A stretch of 64,000 nucleotides of DNA from Pigmentiphaga sp. NML080357 (GCF_002188465.1 NZ_NINW01000037.1:340511-404510); one strand, 5' to 3'. Positions 47,151-55,587 are shown, counted from the first letter of the stretch. The notes: generated by a model not told the origin, from the sequence alone. Translations and numbers: made by a program.

Positions 47151-48059
47151 TCACTGCGATTCGAGCGCGGACACCCGCAGCGTTGCCCCGCCGTCCAAGG
47201 TATCCGGAATGGCGGGTACATCGACATAAACCCCGCCTTTCTTGAGAAATTCTTCGCTGCGCTTGTTCAGCACCACGATGCTGATGCGCCGGTTTTCCGC
47301 CGCGCGCACATCGTCGCGGTTGAAAGGCACCGAATCCGACAGCCCGACCACCCGCAAGGCCTTGTCCGGCTGCATGCCGGCGTTGAGCATCTCGCGGCGT
47401 GCCGCATTGGCGCGGTCGGCCGACAGTTCCCAGTTGCTGTAGCCGGTATCGCCGCCGGCGTACGGCGCGGAATCGGTATGGCCCGAGATCGAGATCTTGT
47501 TCTCCACGCCGTTGAGCACGCGGGCGAGCTCGTCCAGGATGACGCGGCTGTAGTCCTTGAGCACGGTCTTGCCGCTGTCGAACATGGGCCGGTTCTTCTC
47601 GTCGACGATCTGGATACGCAGCCCCTCGTCGGTGAAATCCAGCAGGATCTGGTCCTTGAACTGCTTGAGCGTGGGCTGGGTGAAGATCAGGCTTTCCAGC
47701 TCGGACTTCAACCCCTCGAGCTTGCGGCGCTCGCGGGCCTCCTGCTCTTCGTCGCTGGCGCGGCGCTGCGGCGTGATGCGCGGGCTCATGTGCTGCCCGC
47801 CTGTCAGCACGCTGACCGGGTCTCCGGCCACGCTGCCGGTGGTCACGGCCACCCGCAGCGGCGTCCGGAAGTACTCGGAGATACCTTCCAGATCGGCCTG
47901 GGCCGAGGTGGTGAGCAGCCACATCAAGAGAAAGAACGCCATCATCGCGGTCACGAAGTCGGCATAGGCGATCTTCCACATGCCGGCGCCGTGCGCCTTG
48001 TGCCCGCGCCGGCGGGACCGCCGGATGATGATGGGTGCAACGCCGTCTTTGCCTGCCAT
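47151..48059 (-). CDS. motB: Flagellar stator protein MotB
   Basis: MotB anchors the stator to peptidoglycan and carries the proton-binding aspartate. The 302 residues have a basic N-terminus (RRSRRRGHKAHGAG). One membrane span contains D34 (WKIAYADFVTAMMAFFLLMWLL), and the C-terminal OmpA-like domain has ISISGHTDSAPY and LSADRANAARREML. It follows motA by 21 bases. Confidence 0.97.
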   Translation of the reverse strand: MAGKDGVAPIIIRRSRRRGHKAHGAGMWKIAYADFVTAMMAFFLLMWLLTTSAQADLEGISEYFRTPLRVAVTTGSVAGDPVSVLTGGQHMSPRITPQRRASDEEQEARERRKLEGLKSELESLIFTQPTLKQFKDQILLDFTDEGLRIQIVDEKNRPMFDSGKTVLKDYSRVILDELARVLNGVENKISISGHTDSAPYAGGDTGYSNWELSADRANAARREMLNAGMQPDKALRVVGLSDSVPFNRDDVRAAENRRISIVVLNKRSEEFLKKGGVYVDVPAIPDTLDGGATLRVSALESQ

Positions 48060-48080
48060 GACCGACCCCTTGCCGCGCCG

Positions 48081-48941
48081 TCAGGCGGCGGACTTGCCCC
48101 GCACCGTGTCTTCCAGCTCGCCGAACGTCGGACGTTCCGTCGAGAACAGGACCTTGCGGCCGAACTCCACCGCCAGCGCCGGCGCGTAGCCGTTCAGGCT
48201 GGCCAGCAGGGCGACCTTGATGCACTCGAGCTGCTTGCTGCTTTCGCTCACCTTCTGTTCCAGCACCGAGGCAAGCGGCCCGACGATGCCGTAGGCCAGC
48301 AGAATGCCGACGAAGGTGCCGACCAGGGCGGCGCCGATCTTGGCACCCAGCACCGCGGGCGGATCGCCGACCGAGCCCATGACGTTGACCACGCCCATGA
48401 CGGCGGCGACGATGCCGAAGGCCGGCAGGCCGTCGGCGATGCGCTGGATGGCGTGCGCCGGCACGCTGGCTTCCTGGTGGTGGGTGTCGATCTCCTGGTC
48501 CATCAGCGCCTCGAGCTCGAGCGGATTCAGGTTGCCGCTGACCATGAGCCGCAGGTAGTCGGTGACGAACTCGACCAGGTGCTCGTCGGCCAGCAACGCC
48601 GGATATTTCTGAAACAGCGGACTGTTCTGCGGCTCCTCGACATCGGCCTCGATGGACATCAGCCCCTCGCGCCGCACCCGGTTGAGGATCTCGTACAGCA
48701 GGGCGAGCAGGTCGAGGTAGCGCTGCTTGGTGAAGCGGGAACCGTGCAACGTGGTCGGCAGCGCCCTGAGCGTGGCCTTGACCACCTTGCTGGAATTGCC
48801 GCAGACGAAGGCGCCGATGGCGGCGCCGGCGATGATCACGAGTTCGAACGGCTGAAACAGCGCGCCCAGCGAGCCGCCGTGCATGGCGTAGCCGCCCAGC
48901 ACTGACGCCCCAACGATGATGTAGCCAATGATGACGAGCAT
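48081..48941 (-). CDS. motA: Flagellar stator protein MotA
   Basis: MotA forms the proton channel with MotB and pushes on FliG. The 286 residues start MLVIIGYIIVGASVLGGYAMHGG and have four membrane spans. The large cytoplasmic loop (GSRFTKQRYLDLLALLYEILNRVRREGLMSIE) and the conserved proline region LPAFGIVAAVMGVVNVMGS are present. The ATG at 48941 is the family start although the frame is open further upstream, through a repeat unit. Confidence 0.97.
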   Translation of the reverse strand: MLVIIGYIIVGASVLGGYAMHGGSLGALFQPFELVIIAGAAIGAFVCGNSSKVVKATLRALPTTLHGSRFTKQRYLDLLALLYEILNRVRREGLMSIEADVEEPQNSPLFQKYPALLADEHLVEFVTDYLRLMVSGNLNPLELEALMDQEIDTHHQEASVPAHAIQRIADGLPAFGIVAAVMGVVNVMGSVGDPPAVLGAKIGAALVGTFVGILLAYGIVGPLASVLEQKVSESSKQLECIKVALLASLNGYAPALAVEFGRKVLFSTERPTFGELEDTVRGKSAA

Positions 48942-49179
48942 ATAGAGTCCCCCCCTGCGCGTTGGCACGCCTCCCCGGGGGCCGATGCGGGCGGACCGGC
49001 GGAGCCGGATCCACCGCATCCTGGGCCGGACTCGCTGCCTGGCGTGGCGGCGGAGAACGATCCGGATATCCGGGGAAGCTATCCTGCGTGGGGTAATCCG
49101 GCTCCGGTGGCACATTGCGCGGAGCCATGAACGGGTTTTCGGCCACGCCGGGAAAAACTTGAGGCGCGGAAGATCGCAA
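48942..49179. other. Gap between flhC and motA
   Basis: A 238-base gap inside the flhD-to-cheA run. Its motA-proximal third is a repeat unit (48949-49025). The rest contains the palindrome CCGGATATCCGG (49062-49073) and no obvious sigma-28 element. It could hold a separate motA promoter. Confidence 0.5.
48949..49025 (+). repeat. Intergenic repeat unit (forward) upstream of motA
   Basis: CCCCCCCTGCGCGTTGGCACG, a shortened CTCCCCGGGG hairpin, GATGCGGGCGG, the ACCGGCGGAGCCGGATCC core and CGCATCCTGGG. Unlike most copies it points away from a gene end: it abuts the motA start codon, so it lies in the 5' leader of motA. Confidence 0.85.
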
Positions 49180-49728
49180 TCAGCGCGTGGAGGCCTTGGC
49201 CGCCTCCACGGCGCGCCGGGTCTTGCCGGCACGCGAAGGCATGTGGCATAAACCGCACACATACTGATGCGCCAGCTCGAAACTATGCGTGACGAACTCG
49301 CCGCCGCAACACGTGCAAGCGGTCATGCCGAGCATGCCCGCATCGAAGAACCGCGTCAGGCGCCAGGCCCGCGTGATCGACAGCACTTCGGGCATGCCGA
49401 GTTGCTGCACCTGCTCGCGATACAGGCGATAGGCGCGGATCAGGGCCTCCACCGCCGTCGTGTCCTCCATGCCGAGCTGGTGCCGGTGGATGTTCATGAA
49501 CAGCGAAGCATGGATGTTCGGCTGCCAGGTCATGAACCAATCCGTCGAGAACGGCAGCATGCCCTTGGGAGGGGATTTGCCTCGGATCTCGCGATACAGG
49601 CGCAGCAGGCGCTCGCGCGACAGCTGCACCTCGGCCTCCAGTACCTGCAAGCGCGCGTCGAGCCGGATCAGCTCGGACGCGATCTCGATCTGCCGGGCTT
49701 CGGACAGCACGCTCTTAGCGCGGACCAT
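49180..49728 (-). CDS. flhC: Flagellar master regulator subunit FlhC
   Basis: FlhC pairs with FlhD to activate early flagellar promoters (called FrlB in B. bronchiseptica). The 182 residues contain the zinc-binding cysteines C138, C141, C158 and C161 (ACTCCGG, CGLCHMP) and the helical N-terminus EIASELIRLDARLQVLE. It follows flhD by 39 bases. Confidence 0.95.
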   Translation of the reverse strand: MVRAKSVLSEARQIEIASELIRLDARLQVLEAEVQLSRERLLRLYREIRGKSPPKGMLPFSTDWFMTWQPNIHASLFMNIHRHQLGMEDTTAVEALIRAYRLYREQVQQLGMPEVLSITRAWRLTRFFDAGMLGMTACTCCGGEFVTHSFELAHQYVCGLCHMPSRAGKTRRAVEAAKASTR

Positions 49729-49767
49729 GCGACCCCCGGGTACTACGTCTATGCACGGCGGGAAGGC

Positions 49768-50145
49768 TCAGGACGCGGCCATGGCGGCGGTGCGGCCGGC
49801 CATCAGAATGGCGGCGTGAATGCGGGGCGAAACGTCGTCGCGCTTGGGCGAGGAAAGAAGATTCCAGACCAGCGAGTCGTCGAAGCGAAAGCGGGCCAAG
49901 AGCATGCTCGAGCCGGCGATCTTGAGCAACTGGGCGGTCGTCAGCGACAGCAGGATGTCGGCCACCTCGCTCGAGATGCCCAGGCGATAAAGGGCCTCGC
50001 TGCGGTCCACCCGCAGCATTTGCTGCGCAAGCATCAGGTAAGTCAGGTTGGCGTCGCGGATTTCCTCGCTCAGCCGAGACATGGAGGAAGCCTCGGCCTT
50101 CGGGGCCTGCACGCCAACATCGACCACGTCGCAAACTTGACTCAT
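49768..50145 (-). CDS. flhD: Flagellar master regulator subunit FlhD
   Basis: FlhD (FrlA in B. bronchiseptica) forms the FlhD4C2 activator. The ATG at 50145 has AAGGAA upstream and gives 125 residues, including EEIRDANLTYLMLAQQMLRVDR and the following LGISSEVADILLSLTTAQLLKIA. An ATG at 50082 (MSRLSEEIRD) would be closer to the length of enteric FlhD. The upstream A+T-rich gap carries a striking palindrome. Confidence 0.93.
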   Translation of the reverse strand: MSQVCDVVDVGVQAPKAEASSMSRLSEEIRDANLTYLMLAQQMLRVDRSEALYRLGISSEVADILLSLTTAQLLKIAGSSMLLARFRFDDSLVWNLLSSPKRDDVSPRIHAAILMAGRTAAMAAS

Positions 50146-50366
50146 CGCGATTCCTTTCAGGGAAATGCCCGGCTGGGGCAAGAGAAACACAAGCGTCCCC
50201 GTCCAAAACTCTTGGCGCAGACAACCAATTCAATATGTAAATTATCAGACACTTGTTACGAAATCGACATTGGAAGCCGGCTGGATTTCACGTCTGCCTA
50301 GGTAAACTCGGCTTGTAAGAATTTTTCTTACAAAAACTGTATCAGCTGTTTCATTTATACACCTAA
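50146..50366. promoter_or_regulatory. A+T-rich divergent control region between flhD and the PAS kinase
   Basis: The gap must drive flhD (minus) and the kinase gene (plus). From about 50220 to 50366 it is far richer in A and T than the rest of the window. At 50313-50333 TTGTAAGAA and TTCTTACAA form a perfect 9-bp inverted repeat around TTT. Each half contains TTCTTA, matching the BvgA heptad consensus (T/A)TTC(C/T)TA; the halves are one base further apart than in the fhaB-type site. Regulation by BvgA is inference. Confidence 0.6.
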
Positions 50367-51524
50367 ATGCGAAACGTCATTCCACCCATGCAACGCGGCA
50401 CGGCCGTGACCGAACAGGACCGCGACCTCCTGGAAGCGGCGCTGGAGTCGCTGCCCGCCGCCACCTGGGTGGTCGACCGCGACGGCCGCTACCGCTACGT
50501 GTCGCAAGCCTATGCGCAATTGATGGGCATGTCGGCCGCCGACTGCCTGGGCAGGACCATGGACGAGGTCATGCCGGCAACGCTTGCGCGCATCTATACG
50601 CTGCGCCACCGGCAACTGCTCGAGTCCCGCGCCCGCAAGCGCTTCGAGCAGATCTGGACAGTAGACGGCGAGCCCCGCTGGTTCGAGGTCCACATGAGCT
50701 GCCTGTGCAACGACGAGGGCGAAGCCGTCGCCGTCTCCGGCTATGCCCAGGACGTCACACAGCACATGGAGCAGCAGGAAGCGGCGCGCCGCATCCAGAA
50801 CGAGCTCGAGAAGCGGGTGGCCCAGCGCACGCATCAGTTGAGCGTCATCAACGAAGAACTCGAGGCATTCTCCTACTCGGTGTCGCACGACCTGCGCGCC
50901 CCGCTGCGGCAGATCGCCGGCTTCGCCGAGCTGCTGGAAAGCCGGCTCGCCGGCCAGCTCGACGATGCCAATGCCAAGCACCTGCAGCACATCCTCGACA
51001 ACGCGCACCGCATGGACGGGCTGATCGCCGACCTGCTGCAGCTCGCCCGCATCAACCAGAGCGGACTGCTCAAGACACAAGTGGACCTGACCGCCCTCGC
51101 CCGCGACACCGTCTCCAACCTGCGCAGCGCGCATCCCGGCCGGTCGGTCGAGGTGGAGCTGCCCGCCCCCACCTACGCCGAATGCGATGCCGGCCTGATG
51201 CGCATTGCGCTCGACAATCTGCTGGGCAACGCGTGGAAGTTCACGAGCAGGCAGGCCGAGGCCCGCATCCAGTTCGGCTGCTTCTCGCGCGGCGCCTGCA
51301 CGATCTATTTCGTGCGCGACAACGGCGCGGGCTTCGACATGCAAAACGCCGAGCGCATGTTCGGCGCCTTCCAGCGCTTCCACCGGGCCAGCGACTTCCC
51401 CGGCACCGGCATCGGGCTGGCCACCGTCCGCCGCATCGTCAGCCGCCACGGCGGCCAGATCTGGGCCGAAAGCGCGCCCGGACAGGGCGCGACGTTCTAC
51501 TTCACGCTGGAAACGCCAAGCTGA
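50367..51524 (+). CDS. Cytoplasmic PAS-domain sensor histidine kinase
   Basis: A 385-residue kinase without membrane spans. A PAS domain fills ~22-135 (WVVDRDGRYRYVSQAYAQLMG) with its C-terminal extension. A short coiled coil leads to HisKA with H174 (YSVSHDLRAPLRQ), and the ATPase domain has NLLGNAWKFTS, DNGAGFDM and GTGIGLATV. The layout resembles phytochrome-type or bacteriophytochrome-associated kinases in its HDLRAPLR box, but no phytochrome domain is present. It lies alone between flhD and fliC, with no adjacent response regulator. Confidence 0.9.
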   Translation: MRNVIPPMQRGTAVTEQDRDLLEAALESLPAATWVVDRDGRYRYVSQAYAQLMGMSAADCLGRTMDEVMPATLARIYTLRHRQLLESRARKRFEQIWTVDGEPRWFEVHMSCLCNDEGEAVAVSGYAQDVTQHMEQQEAARRIQNELEKRVAQRTHQLSVINEELEAFSYSVSHDLRAPLRQIAGFAELLESRLAGQLDDANAKHLQHILDNAHRMDGLIADLLQLARINQSGLLKTQVDLTALARDTVSNLRSAHPGRSVEVELPAPTYAECDAGLMRIALDNLLGNAWKFTSRQAEARIQFGCFSRGACTIYFVRDNGAGFDMQNAERMFGAFQRFHRASDFPGTGIGLATVRRIVSRHGGQIWAESAPGQGATFYFTLETPS

Positions 51525-51652
51525 CACGCCGGGCCCGCGCACGGCCACGCATCTCCGGGCTGCGCGGCGCATGGACCGTACGGGTGCGCCAATTCGGATC
51601 GAAGCGAGGAAACTTTAGCGGTATTTTTTTCCGTCCCGCCGCCTTCCCCTCC

Positions 51653-51679
51653 TAAAGTTTCGAGACCCCACCCCGTTAA
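51653..51679 (+). promoter_or_regulatory. Sigma-28 (FliA) promoter of fliC
   Basis: TAAAGTTT (51653-51660), 11 bases, then CCCGTTAA (51672-51679), with two differences from GCCGATAA. Transcription would begin near 51686, leaving a leader of about 177 bases before the flagellin ATG. Confidence 0.85.
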
Positions 51680-51720
51680 TTGCCTCAACGCGGCCGCGCT
51701 TGCACTACGCAAGAAAGTGT

Positions 51721-51826
51721 CGGCGGTGCTGGCACATCCGCTCTCGCACGCACCGCCGTCACATGGCCAAGGGGCAGTTGCGGAAGGACCTCCGGCCGCA
51801 GATGCATATGGCGGGCCCAAGGCCCG
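51721..51826 (+). promoter_or_regulatory. Structured leader of the fliC message
   Basis: CGGCGGTGC (51721-51729) pairs perfectly with GCACCGCCG (51750-51758), and CGGGCC (51812-51817) with GGCCCG (51821-51826) around CAA, the latter ending 36 bases before the start codon. The upstream part of the gap (51525-51652) holds nothing recognisable. Confidence 0.5.
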
Positions 51827-51862
51827 GAACGAAGATATGACTCACCCTCACGGAGATAAGTC

Positions 51863-53101
51863 ATGGCACAAGTCATCAACACCAACATCGCTTCGCTCAA
51901 CGCGCAGCGCAACCTGACCAGCTCGCAGAACGCGGTCAACACCTCGCTGCAGCGCCTCTCGACCGGCCTGCGCATCAACAGCGCCAAGGACGACGCCGCC
52001 GGCCTGGCGATCTCCGAGCGCATGACCACCCAGATCACCGGCCTGAACCAGGCCGTGCGCAACGCCAATGACGGCATCTCGCTGGCGCAGACCGCCGAAG
52101 GCGCTTTGAGCCAGATCGGCAGCAACCTGCAGCGCATCCGCGAACTGGCCGTGCAGTCGCGCAACGCGACCAACTCCGACAGCGACCGCATCGCGCTGCA
52201 AAAAGAAGTCTCGCAGCTGACCGCCGAAATCGACCGCGTCGCGCGCGACACGTCCTTCAACGGCACCAACCTGCTGGACGGCTCGTTCACCAGCAAGTCG
52301 TTCCAGGTCGGCGCCAACGCCGGCCAGCGCATCAGCATCGACAGCATCATCAACGCCAATACCTCGGCGCTGGGCACGAGCTACTCGGTTACCACCGCCG
52401 CCATCACCACTCCCGGAACGGCCGCGGCAGCCGGCGCGACCGCCTCCGCTCCCCCGACCGCAGCCAAGTTCGCCTCCATTGCCCCGGGCGGGATCTCCGT
52501 CACCGTGGGCGACGACACCACCGCGATCAACCTGGGCGAGATCGCCGCCGTCAGCGTGACGCCGGCTTCGAACGACGACGCCGACATCGACGCAGCCAAC
52601 AAGGCCGCCATCCGCCAGCACCTGGAAAGCGTGGCGGCCGAAATCACCAAGGCCACCGGCGGCCGCGTCAACGCATCGATCAACGACGCGGGCGATGCGC
52701 TGGAACTGTCCTCGCTGGAGAAATTCGAGTTCGGCGGCGCGGCCGCCCCCAGCTACATCGACGGCGAATCCGGCGATGCTCAGGTCGGCTTCAAGAACCT
52801 GGACATCAAGACCGCCGCCAACGCCGACAAGGTCATCCTGGCCATGGATGCCGCGCTGAAGTCCATCAACGAGTCCCGTGCCGACCTGGGCGCCATCCAG
52901 AACCGGTTCAGCTCGGTGGTCTCGACGCTGCAGACCACGTCCGAGAACCTGTCTGCCTCGCGCAGCCGGATCATGGACGCCGACTTCGCCGCGGAAACCG
53001 CCTCGCTGACGCGCGGCCAGATCCTGCAGCAGGCCGGCACCGCGATGCTGGCCCAGGCCAACTCGCTGCCGAACAACGTCCTGACGCTGCTCCGCGGCTG
53101 A
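51863..53101 (+). CDS. fliC: Flagellin
   Basis: The filament subunit (FlaA in Bordetella literature), 412 residues. The conserved N-terminal D0/D1 part ([42 protein letters not shown]) and C-terminal D1/D0 part ([39 protein letters not shown], in pieces) are complete. The Ala/Thr-rich central region (~170-320) is the variable surface domain. A good ribosome site, GGAGAT, is eight bases upstream. It has a sigma-28 promoter and its own terminator, so it is a single-gene unit. Confidence 0.97.
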   Translation: MAQVINTNIASLNAQRNLTSSQNAVNTSLQRLSTGLRINSAKDDAAGLAISERMTTQITGLNQAVRNANDGISLAQTAEGALSQIGSNLQRIRELAVQSRNATNSDSDRIALQKEVSQLTAEIDRVARDTSFNGTNLLDGSFTSKSFQVGANAGQRISIDSIINANTSALGTSYSVTTAAITTPGTAAAAGATASAPPTAAKFASIAPGGISVTVGDDTTAINLGEIAAVSVTPASNDDADIDAANKAAIRQHLESVAAEITKATGGRVNASINDAGDALELSSLEKFEFGGAAAPSYIDGESGDAQVGFKNLDIKTAANADKVILAMDAALKSINESRADLGAIQNRFSSVVSTLQTTSENLSASRSRIMDADFAAETASLTRGQILQQAGTAMLAQANSLPNNVLTLLRG

Positions 53102-53145
53102 TCGGCGTTTTCGAAGCCACGGCGGTCTCCCAAGGGGCCGCCCGC

Positions 53146-53178
53146 AAGGCCCATGCCGCAGGCTGGGCCTTTTGTTTT
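53146..53178 (+). terminator. Rho-independent terminator after fliC
   Basis: AAGGCCCA (53146-53153) and TGGGCCTT (53164-53171) form an 8-bp stem with a 10-base loop, followed by TTGTTTT. It lies 45 bases after the flagellin stop. Confidence 0.85.
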
Positions 53179-53206
53179 CGACGCCGGAACCCGGCAGTCC
53201 CCACCC

Positions 53207-53233
53207 TCAAGTTCCCCCGCATTTCCCCGATAA
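53207..53233 (+). promoter_or_regulatory. Sigma-28 (FliA) promoter of flaG-fliDST
   Basis: TCAAGTTC (53207-53214), 11 bases, then CCCGATAA (53226-53233): two to three differences from the FliA consensus with exact spacing. It lies 60 bases before flaG. Confidence 0.75.
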
Positions 53234-53292
53234 CCCAGGCATAGCCATTCATTGCGCCGGCTCTTCCCGCCGCCTTCGCCCCTGGAGTCCTC

Positions 53293-53655
53293 ATGAGCAT
53301 CGCCGCCCTCGGCAACCCGGCAGACACACGCCCCAGCGTGACCGCGATGACGCCGGCCATTGCGCAGGTGTCGCCGCGCGGCACGTCGAACCAGCTCGAT
53401 CCTTCGCTGCCCATCACGTCGCAGGTCCCGGATCTCGAGCAGTTGCAAGCCGCGGTCGACAATTTCAACCAGTTCATCCCGTTGGCCACCCACAACCTGA
53501 CCTTCAGCATCGACGAGGACAGCGGTACCGTCGTCGTCAAGATCGTCGACGGCGACACGCAGGACGTCATCCGCCAGATTCCGTCCGAGCAGGCCCTGGC
53601 CTTGAGCCGGTCGCTGGATCAACTCAAGGGACTGCTGCTCGACGGCAAGGCCTGA
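53293..53655 (+). CDS. flaG: FlaG-family flagellar protein
   Basis: A 120-residue protein with a disordered N-terminus. The FlaG domain occupies the second half (LTFSIDEDSGTVVVKIVDGDTQDVIRQIPSEQAL, of which IDEDSG, VVKIVD and VIRQIPSE are the conserved elements). FlaG influences filament length in other bacteria; its exact role is unknown. It leads the flaG-fliD-fliS-fliT group under a sigma-28-like promoter. Confidence 0.9.
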   Translation: MSIAALGNPADTRPSVTAMTPAIAQVSPRGTSNQLDPSLPITSQVPDLEQLQAAVDNFNQFIPLATHNLTFSIDEDSGTVVVKIVDGDTQDVIRQIPSEQALALSRSLDQLKGLLLDGKA

Positions 53656-53686
53656 GCCGCATCCCCATGGTTAAAAGGAGCCCATC

Positions 53687-55144
53687 TTGGCAAGCGTAGG
53701 ATCCGCCCTCGGCATCGGCTCGGGGCTCGACTTGACGACCCTGCTGTCCAACCTGATGGCGGCCGAGTCGGTGCCGCTGACCAAACTGCAGACGCAGGAA
53801 GCTAGCGCCCAATCGAAGATCTCGGCGTACGGGCAGCTTCGCAGCGCGCTGTCGACGCTGCGCGACGCGGTCAAGGCCCTGACCCCCGAGAAATTCAACG
53901 GCGCGGGCGCTTCAACGTCGGCTTCCGACGTGGCCACCGCGACGGCGACCAACGCCGCCACCAAGGGCACGTATGCGCTCGAGGTCGTATCGCTGGCGAA
54001 GGCGGAAAAAGCCGTCAGCGCCGGCCTGGCCGACGGCAAGGCGCTGGTGCAGCCGGGCAAGCTCACGTTCACCTTCGGCAGCGTCGAAGGAGGAGCCTTC
54101 GTACCGGGCTCGGGCGGAGCCAAGACCGTGACGATCGAAGACGGCAAGAACACGCTCGAGGGCGTGCGCGACGCCATCAATAAGGCCGACATCGGCGTGA
54201 CGGCCTCGCTCATCACCGACGGCAGCGGCACCCGGCTCGTGCTGACGGCCAAGGAGACCGGCGAGGCCCAGGCCTTCAGGATCACGGCGGCCGGAACGCC
54301 CGGGGGCACGGGTACGCCGCTCTCGTTCCTCGATTACGACCCGTCCACCGCCCCCGAGTACAGCGCTGGCGCGGCCAGCCAGATGAGCAGGCTGCAAAAG
54401 GCCGCCGACGCCCAGTTCACGATCGACGGGCTGGTCATGTCGAGCGCCGGCAACAAGGTCGACACCGCGATCGACGGCGTCACGCTGAACCTGGTCAAGG
54501 CCGGCAGCAGCACGATCACGATAGGCAACGACACTTCCAAAGGCCGCGCCGCGCTGCAATCGATGGTCGACGCCTACAACAAGCTCCTGACCACGGCCAA
54601 CTCGCTGGCGGTCAACACGCCCAGCGCGACCAAGGGAGAGGCCGGCACCACCGGCCCCCTGGCGGGCGACAGCCTGGTGCGCGACGTGATGTCCCGGATC
54701 CGCAACGAGGTCTTCGGCCCGGTCCAGGGCGCCAAGGGCCAATACACCTCGCTCGCCTCGATAGGCGTCAGCTTCCAGGCCGATGGCACGCTCAAGCTCG
54801 ACACTGCCCGGTTCGACAAGGCGATGGCCTCCGATGCCGACGCCATCGCCAAGCTCTTCGACCCGCAAGCCTATGGCGACGGCCGGAACATCGCCGAGCG
54901 CTTCACCGCCGAACTCGACGCCGTGGTCAATGCCAAGGGCCTGATCGACTCTCGCGTGGACGGCCTGAATTCCACCACCAAGACCTTGCAGAACCAGCAG
55001 GTGCAACTGCAGGGCCGGCTCAAGCAGATCGAGGCCAGATACCGGGCGCAATTCACCGCGCTCGATTCGGTGCTCACTCAGATGAACAACACTTCCAGCT
55101 TTCTGAGCCAACAGCTCGAAGCCCTCAAGGGCCTGCGTTCGTAG
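53687..55144 (+). CDS. fliD: Filament cap protein FliD (HAP2)
   Basis: FliD caps the filament and guides flagellin assembly. The 485 residues start with ASVGSALGIGSGLDLTTLLSNLMAAE, the family N-terminus, and end with the coiled coil TLQNQQVQLQGRLKQIEARYRAQFTALDSVLTQMN (split across the C-terminal 60 residues). The start codon is TTG at 53687, with AAAAGGAG seven bases upstream; no ATG or GTG fits. Confidence 0.95.
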   Translation: MASVGSALGIGSGLDLTTLLSNLMAAESVPLTKLQTQEASAQSKISAYGQLRSALSTLRDAVKALTPEKFNGAGASTSASDVATATATNAATKGTYALEVVSLAKAEKAVSAGLADGKALVQPGKLTFTFGSVEGGAFVPGSGGAKTVTIEDGKNTLEGVRDAINKADIGVTASLITDGSGTRLVLTAKETGEAQAFRITAAGTPGGTGTPLSFLDYDPSTAPEYSAGAASQMSRLQKAADAQFTIDGLVMSSAGNKVDTAIDGVTLNLVKAGSSTITIGNDTSKGRAALQSMVDAYNKLLTTANSLAVNTPSATKGEAGTTGPLAGDSLVRDVMSRIRNEVFGPVQGAKGQYTSLASIGVSFQADGTLKLDTARFDKAMASDADAIAKLFDPQAYGDGRNIAERFTAELDAVVNAKGLIDSRVDGLNSTTKTLQNQQVQLQGRLKQIEARYRAQFTALDSVLTQMNNTSSFLSQQLEALKGLRS

Positions 55145-55161
55145 CGGGCCGGGAGAACGAC

Positions 55162-55569
55162 GTGTCAGGATTCGCAAGCTTCGGCGCCCGGGCCTATGCC
55201 AGCATAGGTGTGGAAACCGGCGTCTCGACCTCCAGCCCGCATGCGCTCATCCTCATGCTGTACGATGGCGCGCTGGCCTCGCTGCGGCGCGCCCAGGGAT
55301 GCATACAGGCCAACGATCCGGCGGGCAAGACCCAGGCCGTCTCGCGGGCCGCGCGCATCATCGACGAAGGCCTGCGGGCCAGCCTCGACCACAAGGCGGG
55401 CGGCGACATCGCCGGCCAGCTCAATGCCTTGTACGACTACATGTGCCGGCGTGCGCTGCAGGCCAGCATCGACAACGACGGCGCCGTCCTGGAAGAAGTC
55501 GCGCAGTTGCTGGAAGGCTTGCGCGACGCATGGGCCTCCATCGAACCCAAGACCCAAGCTGCCGCCTGA
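55162..55569 (+). CDS. fliS: Flagellin export chaperone FliS
   Basis: FliS keeps flagellin unfolded and delivers it to the export gate. The 135 residues include YASIGVETGVSTSSPHALILMLYDGALASLRRA, with the family segments ETGV..ASPH and LMLYDGAL, and LNALYDYMCRRALQA. It starts at a GTG (55162) with GGGAG nine bases before it, 17 bases after fliD. Confidence 0.94.
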   Translation: MSGFASFGARAYASIGVETGVSTSSPHALILMLYDGALASLRRAQGCIQANDPAGKTQAVSRAARIIDEGLRASLDHKAGGDIAGQLNALYDYMCRRALQASIDNDGAVLEEVAQLLEGLRDAWASIEPKTQAAA

Positions 55570-55587
55570 TTCGGCAAGGAGATCGCG

